From the NCBI GenBank assembly GCA_015232335.1, contig JADFZV010000001.1:124001-188000 (forward strand): a stretch of DNA of 64,000 nucleotides, written 5' to 3'. This document shows positions 8,410-16,511 of this stretch, one piece after another (positions within the stretch are counted from its first letter, which is position 1; every line of letters starts with the position of its first letter). Made by a program: the position numbers and the translations under genes. The notes under the pieces were generated by a model. That model did no database searches and was not told the origin of the DNA. It worked only from the letters and a program-made list of their open reading frames with translations. The DNA is from Alphaproteobacteria bacterium. GTDB taxonomy: Bacteria; Pseudomonadota; Alphaproteobacteria; Rhodospirillales; WMHbin7.

Positions 8410-9233
8410 ACAGAACTGCGCCAAACTCCCTTTTGAAAATGGTAAGACATGGTCGATCCATATTTTACCAGCCTCAGGCGATGGGCAATTTCATACAACC
8501 GGGAGGCAAAATATCCCGCTGGACGTCCGCCATGACGCTTAAAGGCTTCAAGCGCCTCCGCCTTGTAGGCTTGATCCTGATTGGAGCTAATCTGATTGCC
8601 ATGTCGTCGGAAGGCGGCAAGCGGGGTCGCAATGGTTTCTGGCGGCGACAGCTTCATGAAACGACACCAAAGATCGAAATCACCGGCCAGTTTAAGGGAT
8701 GTATCCAAACCGCCAGCGCGCTCCCATAGAGAGCGCCGCCAGAACGTCGACTCCTGTTGGAGCCAGCCAGCGGCAAACCAAGAAAAGCCGGGAAGATATC
8801 GTCCCTGCCAGAAGCTCTGCGCTGTAGGAGCAGGAAAAAAGCGCGCACTAGCAATGCGCCCCTTATCATCTGCCGTTATGGGAAAGGCGGTCGTGATCCA
8901 TTGAACCTCAGGGCAGCCTTCAAAAATTTCGCCAACGACGGACAAGGTCCAGGGCATATGCAGATCGTCTGCCCCAAGATAGCCCATAACCTCTCCCTGG
9001 CTTCTTGCAAATCCCTTTCCCACGGCATCGTACATACCTTGGTCAGGTTCAATGACGAGATAAGATAATTGCGATTTGTATCGCTCTAGAATTTCAACGG
9101 ATCCATCAGTCGATCCGGCATCAATAACGCCGTATTCCAAGTTAGTGTAGGCTTGATCAAGCACGGATCGAAGGCTGGCCTCAAGGTAAGGCGCCTTGTT
9201 AAAGCTGGGTGTGACAAGCGAGATCGAAATCAA
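8406..9233 (-). CDS. Glycosyltransferase family 2
   Basis: 275 aa. The GT-A domain starts at once: SISLVTPSFNKAPYLEASL, VIDAGSTDGS (about 36-45) and GADDLHMP as the DXD-type metal site near residue 90, then GDFDLWCRF later on. The start codon is TTG, forming a TTGA overlap with the FkbM gene upstream; no better start is available. The TAG stop lies in the terminal CTAG of the adjacent IS remnant. If CTAG is the duplicated target, the original gene had the same stop, so the protein is probably intact. It is the last gene of the long minus-strand array. Confidence 0.88.
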   Translation of the reverse strand: MISISLVTPSFNKAPYLEASLRSVLDQAYTNLEYGVIDAGSTDGSVEILERYKSQLSYLVIEPDQGMYDAVGKGFARSQGEVMGYLGADDLHMPWTLSVVGEIFEGCPEVQWITTAFPITADDKGRIASARFFPAPTAQSFWQGRYLPGFSWFAAGWLQQESTFWRRSLWERAGGLDTSLKLAGDFDLWCRFMKLSPPETIATPLAAFRRHGNQISSNQDQAYKAEALEAFKRHGGRPAGYFASRLYEIAHRLRLVKYGSTMSYHFQKGVWRSSV

Positions 9234-10003
9234 GATCGAAGCCTTTTCGTCAAGGACTCACGCTGCTTGGCGGTAGCGTAGAAATGATTCTTACGAAGGG
9301 GGCTGTCTTTGGGAACAAAGACGAGATCTACTTGTGCAAGCGCACCGTCCAAAGGACGATGCGCCAATCCGAACATGTCGTACGGCAGAAACCCGCGTTC
9401 AGCCATCCATGTGACGACGTCATGGAAAAGTGGAGCATCGCCAAAAAAGTGATAAAATGACGTCTCCAGAATAATCAAACCACAATTGTGCAGGAGGTCC
9501 GTTGCGCCTGACAGGGCCTGTAGCTCTGCCCCTTGGACGTCGAGCTTCAAGAGGTGGGAAGGCAATATTTTACTGTCTCGCGCGGCTATATCTAGTGTGG
9601 TTGATATAACTAGCCTGGGAACCCCGTTGACGTCTGATTCCTCGTCTTCGCGCAATAGCGAGGACCCAAAGAGATCTGGGTGAACATTCAGAACAATCGT
9701 CCCAGCCCTGTCGGAAGCCACGGCTTTGATGAGGTGTGCCGCTGGCAGTTCGGCCGCCAGCTTTTTCAAAGCAGGCTCAAACTCGTCCAACGGCTCAATC
9801 ATTAAGAAAGACGTGCATTTCGGAAACAGGCGATGAGCCTCTCGGGTAAAACAACCCTTTCCCGCACCAACATCGATCACGGATAAAGGCGTAAATCCAC
9901 AGCGACTAGCGTTGGCCAGAACGCCATAAAGAGAGTTTCTCCCCGGACTTGGAACAAGATCATAGCCAAACCGTCGCAAAGTGCTAAGGATTAAAGGTTT
10001 CAT
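9230..10003 (-). CDS. FkbM family methyltransferase
   Basis: 257 aa from ATG at 10003, which overlaps the preceding stop as TGATG. The SAM site is VIDVGAGKGCFTRE (about residues 43-56), followed by MIEPLDEF and the FkbM-typical KAVASDRAGTIVLNV. LLKLDVQGAELQAL near residue 152 is the family's most diagnostic segment. FkbM enzymes O-methylate hydroxyls of sugars or polyketides; in this setting it probably caps or decorates a glycan residue. It is embedded between three glycosyltransferases. Confidence 0.9.
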   Translation of the reverse strand: MKPLILSTLRRFGYDLVPSPGRNSLYGVLANASRCGFTPLSVIDVGAGKGCFTREAHRLFPKCTSFLMIEPLDEFEPALKKLAAELPAAHLIKAVASDRAGTIVLNVHPDLFGSSLLREDEESDVNGVPRLVISTTLDIAARDSKILPSHLLKLDVQGAELQALSGATDLLHNCGLIILETSFYHFFGDAPLFHDVVTWMAERGFLPYDMFGLAHRPLDGALAQVDLVFVPKDSPLRKNHFYATAKQRESLTKRLRS

Positions 10004-11196
10004 CAAGTCTTCTCGCTCAACCACATTGGAAGCCACAAAGCAGGATCAAACCGCCTGCGGCAGGAGGTTCGTATGGATGACGCATCCGTCTTTAGCAATC
10101 GATCTAGCCAGCTTGCAGCCAGCTCTGCCAAAGCGTGGACATCATTTAAAGGAACAATGCTTCCGCTCTGACCGTGCTCAACCAGCTCGCGGTTTCCCCC
10201 TACGTCAAAAGTCACGACCGGGAGGCCAATCAACTGGGCTTCCAACAAGGCCATGCTGAAATTTTCAATCATTGTCGGAGAAACGGCAAGTGTGCAGGCC
10301 TTCACATAGGATAAATTCTGCATCGCAGGCACGGAACCTGGAGCAAAGATTGCAAGACCCGCTGGAAGAGAGCGACGGAATTCGGTCGACATGGAGCCGG
10401 ACAGGTAATAACCAATCGGGGAGCCGACTGCTTCACGAATTTCTGCAAGCAATTCCGAGAGCAGGACAGACCCCTTGAAGCGACTTGCAGCGGACGGCAC
10501 GTATATGACCGGAGTGCTGGCTTCAAGGCCGATTCTCTCGCGAAAATCATGGGGCGCTATACTATCCAGTGTCGCAAAGTCGATCAGGTTAGGAATGACC
10601 GAGATGGGCCCTTTGAATTTATAGGTCTCGCGGGTACAGGTTTCCATGTAGTGACAGGGGGCGACAATGCGATCGACATAACGCAAAGAGATCTTCTCAA
10701 GCGCAACGGCAATTCTTGCATCTAAGATCGAATGTGGGTTAAGCCCAGGTTGGCTTATAAAGCGCATGGGATTGTGGTGAGCAACCAGAGAAACACGCGC
10801 ATTCGTCCTCAGACCGCCTAAGGCCAAGCCAGGGCACCCATGATCCGGAAGAATGATTTCATTGGGGGCAAAAACCTCCAAATCATGCCTTAGTTTACGC
10901 GCGCCCTGCCAGCTTGCCAGAATATCAGCGGTTTGATAAGCCCTGCCCGATGGATCAAACAAGCGGAAAAACAAGGAGCAGAACCTGCGAACAACCCGGT
11001 TCCATGTGTGAGTTGAGGTCTGACGAATAGTGTTGTCAGTCGATGGAAGTGGATCAAGATAGGCAAAATAGCGGACGTCGGCGCCACTGTTGGCCAGCAG
11101 CTGTCCCAATCTGAAATGAGCCGAGGCAATCCCACCTCCAACAGAGGGCGGAAAAGTCGCCGCTACAATCGCAATCCTTATTCTTTGCTGGCTCAT
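10003..11196 (-). CDS. Glycosyltransferase family 4 (group 1)
   Basis: 397 aa. The N-terminus RIAIVAATFPPSVGGGIASAH has the glycine-rich loop of GT4 enzymes. The donor domain includes VIPNLIDFATL, VIYVPSAASRFKGS and SPTMIENFSMALLEAQ; E-N-F-S-M-A-L-L-E is the EX7E catalytic motif, followed by GLPVVTFDVGGNRELV. Retaining transferase on the cytoplasmic face. ATGA overlap with the preceding GT2 gene; the next gene (FkbM) overlaps as TGATG. Confidence 0.92.
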   Translation of the reverse strand: MSQQRIRIAIVAATFPPSVGGGIASAHFRLGQLLANSGADVRYFAYLDPLPSTDNTIRQTSTHTWNRVVRRFCSLFFRLFDPSGRAYQTADILASWQGARKLRHDLEVFAPNEIILPDHGCPGLALGGLRTNARVSLVAHHNPMRFISQPGLNPHSILDARIAVALEKISLRYVDRIVAPCHYMETCTRETYKFKGPISVIPNLIDFATLDSIAPHDFRERIGLEASTPVIYVPSAASRFKGSVLLSELLAEIREAVGSPIGYYLSGSMSTEFRRSLPAGLAIFAPGSVPAMQNLSYVKACTLAVSPTMIENFSMALLEAQLIGLPVVTFDVGGNRELVEHGQSGSIVPLNDVHALAELAASWLDRLLKTDASSIRTSCRRRFDPALWLPMWLSEKT

Positions 11197-12224
11197 GTCT
11201 CGATGGGTCTGACGCGTTCTGGCTGTGCGGCCGTCCGCCCGAGAAACCTTAGCAGAAGCGCCTTGAGCGTGGTGATTGGGGCAAGAGCGAAAAGTAGGGG
11301 AACAAAGAATAGCGGGTTGATTGCCCGATGGCGCAAAAGGCGCTCAGTCCAAACAGCTTTCTGCACATTCGGCCCTGTGCGCCGCAGCAGAAGAGGAATT
11401 AATTTAAGCGCAGATTTTCCTTCGTCGGACAGTTCGACCGGAAGGCCATAATACCAGGCCCTGAGATAGCGAACATTTTGAAGAGTTACCTGATTGCCTA
11501 CAAGCAGCTGCAAATTTCGTAAGGCAATCTCGTCTGCCGTCGCCTGCTGAAGGGGTTTGTTATTAATTGAAATGCTGTCCGGATGTTGCCGAAGTCCAGC
11601 AAGCGCCTGGGGCAAGTTGGCCATCTTGCCGTACTGTGATAATCGCGACCATAAATCGAAGTCTTGTGCGAAAGATAGTTTTGGGTCGTAGTGCAGATCT
11701 GCCACCCTCAACGAGCTTCGACGCAACATAACAGAACTATGACAGAAGGCGTTATGAAAGAGCATTTGCCAGCGGATTGAAAAATCATCCAGGGGCTGCA
11801 TTTGGGTTTCACAAACCCTTCCGGTGACGTCCAGTACGTCATAGGCAGTCCCGACGAGCACATGTTCGCGATAGGTGTCAAGAAAGTGAAGCTGAGCGGC
11901 TAATCTTGCGGGATAGGACAAATCATCTGCATCCAGGCGGGCAATATATTCACCGCGCGCGATGTCAAGACCTTGATTTAGAGAACTTGCAAGCCCTTGG
12001 GTTTGCGCATTCCTCAGGCGAACTAGCGATAAGTTCCTGCAAGCGTCAAGAATCCCCGGCGTATCGTCCTGCGATCCGTCGTCTATAACAATCAGCTCGA
12101 AATCCGTGAAAGTCTGCGCCGCCAGGCTGTCTAAGGTTTGCTTAAGATACTTTGCCCCATTCCGCACCGCCATAACGACGCTGACTCTTGGTGGCTTTTG
12201 ATCTAAAATGAGGCTAGCGGTCAC
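11193..12224 (-). CDS. Glycosyltransferase family 2
   Basis: 343 aa. GT-A motifs are PRVSVVMAVRNGAKYL, VIDDGSQDDT (about residue 45) and ARLDADDLSYP, the DXD metal site (near 95), then AQDFDLWSRL (about 165). A hydrophobic segment near residues 305-325 could attach it to the membrane. The start is GTG, overlapping the ABC transporter stop as GTGA. Placement directly after an ABC exporter and before GT4 and FkbM genes suggests late assembly steps of the glycan that the exporter handles. Confidence 0.9.
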   Translation of the reverse strand: MTASLILDQKPPRVSVVMAVRNGAKYLKQTLDSLAAQTFTDFELIVIDDGSQDDTPGILDACRNLSLVRLRNAQTQGLASSLNQGLDIARGEYIARLDADDLSYPARLAAQLHFLDTYREHVLVGTAYDVLDVTGRVCETQMQPLDDFSIRWQMLFHNAFCHSSVMLRRSSLRVADLHYDPKLSFAQDFDLWSRLSQYGKMANLPQALAGLRQHPDSISINNKPLQQATADEIALRNLQLLVGNQVTLQNVRYLRAWYYGLPVELSDEGKSALKLIPLLLRRTGPNVQKAVWTERLLRHRAINPLFFVPLLFALAPITTLKALLLRFLGRTAAQPERVRPIET

Positions 12225-14086
12225 GTTGCATCTGAGAATTGATTAGAATAGAGGCGTGAATAGAGTGGGCAACGAGCTAGCAGCTCAGCATGCGGACCAA
12301 TGTCCACGATGCGCCCCTGGTCGATAACAATGATGCGGTCGGCATGCATCACCGTTGAAAGGCGGTGAGCGATAATAATCGCTGTTGATCCACAGATAGC
12401 CTTGTCGATAGCACTCTGGACATGACGCTCTGACTCGCTGTCCAACGCGCTCGTCGCTTCATCCATCACCAATATCTGCGGAGATCCGGCAACCGCTCTG
12501 GCAATCGCCAGTCTCTGCCTTTGACCACCGGAAAGTCTAACGCCCCGGTCACCGATAATCGTGTCAAGTCCGTCCGGGAGATTTGAAATAAATTCCGTTG
12601 CGTTGGCCATATCGGCTGCTCTAAGGACATCCTCCCTGGTCAGTTGCTTGCGTCCATAGCGGATGTTCTCATAGATCGTGGTGTTGAAGAGAATTGTATC
12701 TTGCGACACCACACCAAAAAGGCTTCGCAAAGTGTCTTGGCGCAAGGAGCGTATATCATATCCGTCTAACGTAATCGAACCATTCCGCGGGTCGTGCAGG
12801 CGAAGAATAAGGTCAATCAAGGTTGTCTTGCCCGCTCCGCTGGGGCCGACAATGGCAACCACTTCCCCCTTGCCAATCCGTAAGTTAATTCCCTCTAGGA
12901 CGGATGAGTCTTGGTAGGAAAAGGAGACATTCTCTAGAATGATTTCCGTAGAAAACTGCTGAATCTGCATATGCCCACTCTTTAGTTGGGGGCGTAGCTG
13001 TATCAGCGACACAATACGCTCGGCCGTGACCGTCGTGACTTGCATCGTTGCTAATGTGTCCCCCATTAACTTGATAGAGCCGACCAGCCGCTGCCCCACA
13101 TATATAAACAAGAGAAAGCCGGTTGCTTCCATGCGGCCATTGAGCATTTCAAAGGCCGAGAAAACTAGAATTACCAGCAAGACAATTTGATTTGTCAGCG
13201 AGCGAAGGGGATCTTGGATATTCTCGTATATGAACTGGCGCAGCGTCGAACGTACGAGCCTCGATGAGATTTCGCGGAATTTTCCAATCTCATAACTCTC
13301 TGCGGCAAATGATTTCACAAGACGGATGCCAAGAATGGCCTCCTGAATGCAGACAGATTGGTCGGCATAAATTGAGTATTGCTGGCGCACGGACTTTTTC
13401 GTGCCGCCGCTTAGCAGCTTGGTTATGGCGTAATGGACAATCGAAGACAAAAAGGCGACAGCGGCCAGGGTGACATTCGTTTTGACCAGAAGATATCCAT
13501 AAAAGGCAATCTGAAGCGGAGCAGTAATCAGGTAGCGAGAAATTTTATCCATGCCTGAAGTGGTGGCGCCCGTGTCCCTCTCGATACATGAAATCAGCTC
13601 ACCTGATCGCCTCTTGTAAAAGAACGCCATTGGAAGTGAGAGAATATGAGCAAACAAGTGGTTTTGAATATCGCGAGCCGTTCTAGCCTGAACGCTCCTT
13701 CCAACGAACTGCGCGGAAAATATCAGCAGATTTGAGACAATGGATGTCGTGAAAAACAACAAGCTGAGAAGAATGATAAGATTGAAGGCATCAAAGCCGG
13801 TATAGCCAAAAGCACCCATCAATAACTGACCAATGTTATTGAGGTCAAAATTCTGCCATGGGGCCTGGCTGCTGGTGGTTGACACAATGGGCTTGCGACC
13901 CAACGCAATGTCCAGGATCGGCGCCATGATCAACGGCATAAAAGAGGCCAGGGTCGTCCCGACCAAGCTGAGGATAACTGTGAAGATAATGCTCTTCCAA
14001 TAGGGCCTGGAATACTGGCTAAGCAGAGCGTAAATAGAAGCTCTGTCAGGCCGGTCGTTGGCCGAGATATTTCTGCTTAAACTCAC
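12221..14086 (-). CDS. MsbA/PglK-type ABC exporter (fused membrane and ATPase domains)
   Basis: 621 aa. The N-terminal ABC membrane domain has six hydrophobic segments between about 35 and 340; the C-terminal ATPase carries Walker A GPSGAGKTT (near 415), signature LSGGQRQRLA and Walker B ILVMDEATSALD, with an H-loop IIIAHRLST. This half-transporter layout is that of lipid-linked glycan or lipid A flippases. No Wzx flippase was recognised in the window, so this gene and its paralogue at 57506 may supply the flipping step. GTG start within a GTGA overlap with the nonulosonate synthase gene. Confidence 0.92.
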   Translation of the reverse strand: MSLSRNISANDRPDRASIYALLSQYSRPYWKSIIFTVILSLVGTTLASFMPLIMAPILDIALGRKPIVSTTSSQAPWQNFDLNNIGQLLMGAFGYTGFDAFNLIILLSLLFFTTSIVSNLLIFSAQFVGRSVQARTARDIQNHLFAHILSLPMAFFYKRRSGELISCIERDTGATTSGMDKISRYLITAPLQIAFYGYLLVKTNVTLAAVAFLSSIVHYAITKLLSGGTKKSVRQQYSIYADQSVCIQEAILGIRLVKSFAAESYEIGKFREISSRLVRSTLRQFIYENIQDPLRSLTNQIVLLVILVFSAFEMLNGRMEATGFLLFIYVGQRLVGSIKLMGDTLATMQVTTVTAERIVSLIQLRPQLKSGHMQIQQFSTEIILENVSFSYQDSSVLEGINLRIGKGEVVAIVGPSGAGKTTLIDLILRLHDPRNGSITLDGYDIRSLRQDTLRSLFGVVSQDTILFNTTIYENIRYGRKQLTREDVLRAADMANATEFISNLPDGLDTIIGDRGVRLSGGQRQRLAIARAVAGSPQILVMDEATSALDSESERHVQSAIDKAICGSTAIIIAHRLSTVMHADRIIVIDQGRIVDIGPHAELLARCPLYSRLYSNQFSDAT

Positions 14087-15135
14087 AAAATCATCTCCCG
14101 GCTGAGGGGTGTTCCGCGAGCAATGGCGCAGCGGGCGCGCCGCCCCAAGACGCTTGTATACTGGTCAGGAGACAGACCATTGCCCGGTCGGATCGCGCGA
14201 ACATTGTGAATGGTGAAAATTTCTTCCATAGCGATATCCGCTACCGCGTATAGCGAACGCCTGAACTGTTTCATCGCCGCCTCGGAAGGCGCTCTGTCAA
14301 GTCGGCCATGGCCAAGAGCGCGCCAAGCGTCATACGTGCCCGTGACCAGGGCAGCTAAACCGGTGGGCTCAAGCGAAAAGGAATCGTCGAGACCCCCATC
14401 CGATTGGCACAAGGTAAAATGCTTTTCGATCACGCAAGCACCCAGTGCAACGGCGGCTATCGACACGGCCGTTCCCAGCGTATGATCTGACAGGCCGATC
14501 TGTGTAGAAAATCTTTCCCGCAATATCGGTATGGCCCGCAAGTTGCTGTCGTCTGCTGGCGCCGGGTATGAACTAACGCAATGAAGAAGAATAATGTCCT
14601 TCGCGCCAACATTTCTGCACGCGTCAACGGCGGCCGCAATTTCAGATTCGGATCCGTTGCCTGTCGAAAGGATCATCGGCTTGCCCTTCGAGGCGGCCTT
14701 AGAAATTAAAGGAATGTCGACAAGCTCGAACGAGGCAATCTTGTAAGCAGGTGGGTTAAAGCGCTCTAGAAAATCGACCGACGATTCATCAAAGGGTGTG
14801 CTGAAAACTGTTATGCCAATTTCCTGGCCCTTGTTGAATAACGCCTCATGCCAATCCCAAGGGGTGTGAGCTTTCTGATAAAGTTCGTAAAGAGTATGTC
14901 CATCCCAAATGCCGCCTTGCAAAATAAATTCCGGATTGCGGCTGTCGAGGGTCATCGTGTCGGGTGTATAGGTCTGCAACTTAACAGCTTCGGCTCCCGC
15001 CTTCTTGGCTGCCTCAATAATTTTCAACGCGCGCTCAAGGCTGCCATTGTGGTTAGCGCACAATTCGGCGACGATGTAAGGCGGATGATCGGGGCCAATT
15101 TTCTTGCCGCCGATTGTAACTGGATTGATGATCAC
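14083..15135 (-). CDS. pseI: Pseudaminic acid synthase-like (PseI/NeuB family)
   Basis: 350 aa. The NeuB barrel starts PYIVAELCANHNGS, with KLQTYTPDTMTLD and LYELYQKAHTPWDWH, which are characteristic of PseI more than of sialic or legionaminic acid synthases. STPFDESSVDFLE and GGLDDSFSLEP also follow the PseI pattern. The C-terminal SAF (antifreeze-like) domain starts near residue 285 and includes RPGNGLSPDQY. It would condense phosphoenolpyruvate with a 2,4-diamino-2,4,6-trideoxyhexose to give the nine-carbon acid. GTG start, GTGA overlap with the PIG-L gene. Family assignment is firm; Pse rather than a close epimer is inference. Confidence 0.92.
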   Translation of the reverse strand: MIINPVTIGGKKIGPDHPPYIVAELCANHNGSLERALKIIEAAKKAGAEAVKLQTYTPDTMTLDSRNPEFILQGGIWDGHTLYELYQKAHTPWDWHEALFNKGQEIGITVFSTPFDESSVDFLERFNPPAYKIASFELVDIPLISKAASKGKPMILSTGNGSESEIAAAVDACRNVGAKDIILLHCVSSYPAPADDSNLRAIPILRERFSTQIGLSDHTLGTAVSIAAVALGACVIEKHFTLCQSDGGLDDSFSLEPTGLAALVTGTYDAWRALGHGRLDRAPSEAAMKQFRRSLYAVADIAMEEIFTIHNVRAIRPGNGLSPDQYTSVLGRRARCAIARGTPLSREMIL

Positions 15136-15827
15136 CTAACGCACTCCCGAAGGACCATGAAGGCCTCGGCAGCAAAAAAACCGACCTCAGACCCTCGTAG
15201 CCTAGCAAGAGCCTCAACGGCCTCGTTCGATCTGGCGTGGGGAAAAGGCCGCATTTCCGTCTCATAGCAGGCAAGCAAAATGATCTTCTGGGCAAGAAAA
15301 GTAGAAATATCGACATATCTAGTTGGCGTGAATGCAAAGGCTGGGTTTGGCGACGCCCACTCGGTACTGGACAAAACTTCATAGGCAAAAATCGCCTTGA
15401 TCGCCGATCCTGGAAGTGGCCTGCATGCGGTAAGAACGGCCTGATGGGTTACCCGATGATCAACGTTCAGATCATGCGCATGGTGGGTATAGATGATGGT
15501 TGGATTAATACTGTCAATAACCTTCTCCAGGTCCTTAACAATGTCCAGTAAAGGCAATCCGTCCATCCGGTTGTCAGGAAAGCCTAAGAATTGCGGAGGC
15601 TGCGACCCAAGACAAGACGCCGCATTGCGTGCCGCGGTAACTATAGACGCCTGGCTATTGGCATGGCCCTGAAGATCGTTCTTATCCAGGCGAGCTCCGT
15701 CGCCGCCCTCGGCAAGAAAAACCAGATGAACCACATCTCCGCATGCTACATGGCGGGCAAGAGTTCCCGCGCAACCGAGCATTTCGTCATCCGGGTGTGC
15801 TGCAACTGCAAGAACGACTTCTCCCAT
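15132..15827 (-). CDS. PIG-L/LmbE family N-deacetylase
   Basis: 231 aa. VAAHPDDEMLGCAGTLARH at the N-terminus is the zinc-binding AHPDDE motif of the PIG-L family, and THHAHDLNVDHRVTH (about residues 110-125) supplies the second histidine cluster. The family removes N-acetyl groups from amino sugars. Here it lies between a formyltransferase (3-nt gap) and the nonulosonate synthase, so the likely substrate is an N-acetylated precursor or the nonulosonate itself, freeing an amine for formylation. AGGAG lies about 10 nt upstream of the ATG. Confidence 0.92.
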   Translation of the reverse strand: MGEVVLAVAAHPDDEMLGCAGTLARHVACGDVVHLVFLAEGGDGARLDKNDLQGHANSQASIVTAARNAASCLGSQPPQFLGFPDNRMDGLPLLDIVKDLEKVIDSINPTIIYTHHAHDLNVDHRVTHQAVLTACRPLPGSAIKAIFAYEVLSSTEWASPNPAFAFTPTRYVDISTFLAQKIILLACYETEMRPFPHARSNEAVEALARLRGSEVGFFAAEAFMVLRECVR

Positions 15828-15830
15828 TGT

Positions 15831-16511
15831 CTAAGACTCCTTCCTAATGAATTGCACGGTTGCAGACAGGCCATTGTCCGACGGCTGCGCATTGCGAAAC
15901 TCGAGCCTGTACTCCCCCCAATCAAGGAAGGCATGCGGGTACGTGTCAGCATCGAGCATGCGAATGTGATCGTAAATCTGGTTCAAGCTTGCCTGCTGTG
16001 GCAGGCAACTCTCTTCGGGTTTGCGGCGCGCAAACAAGGTTACCTCGCCTGATTGCTCAACAGGCGCCGGGCGCGTACGAACAATTTCGTCAATCATCTC
16101 CAAAATAGTCCGTGTTGCTCGATTGTAAATTTCCTGCGCACGTCCATTCAAATCCAATGGCCTTTTAAGGTAGACAGGGCCGGCGTCCATTTCTTGAACC
16201 ATCTTCAATGCTGTGATGACAGTTGAGGTATGTCCACGAACGATAAGGTTCTGAAGTGGCGAGCCTCCACGACCGTAAGGGACATCGGTCATGTGAAAAC
16301 ATACGCATTGTGTCTGATTAAGAATAGACGGTGGAACTCTCCACGACCAATGAGGAAAAAAGATATATTCTGGTTTAAAGCAGGCAACCAACTCATCGGT
16401 CAGCATTTCTGGGCTGTCGAGAAGGCGCCAATCACCGGACAGGTTGGATAAGCTGCCCCGAAAGAACTCAATGTTCCACGGCCTAGTGGTGGCAATAATT
16501 GCTTTAGTCAT
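15831..16511 (-). CDS. Formyltransferase (methionyl-tRNA formyltransferase-like fold), sugar N-formylation candidate
   Basis: 226 aa from ATG 16511 (a GTG just upstream is also possible). The core FHMTDVPYGRGGSPLQNLI region (starting near residue 72) and MDAGPVYLKRPLDL belong to the 10-formyl-tetrahydrofolate-dependent transferase family. The catalytic His (in FHM) and Asp (in MDAGP) are present, but the usual Asn two residues before the His reads Cys. The protein lacks a tRNA-binding tail like that of Fmt and so is probably a sugar amine formyltransferase. It overlaps the PseG-PseH gene and precedes the PIG-L gene; deacetylation followed by formylation would swap an acetamido for a formamido group. 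Confidence 0.82.
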   Translation of the reverse strand: MTKAIIATTRPWNIEFFRGSLSNLSGDWRLLDSPEMLTDELVACFKPEYIFFPHWSWRVPPSILNQTQCVCFHMTDVPYGRGGSPLQNLIVRGHTSTVITALKMVQEMDAGPVYLKRPLDLNGRAQEIYNRATRTILEMIDEIVRTRPAPVEQSGEVTLFARRKPEESCLPQQASLNQIYDHIRMLDADTYPHAFLDWGEYRLEFRNAQPSDNGLSATVQFIRKES

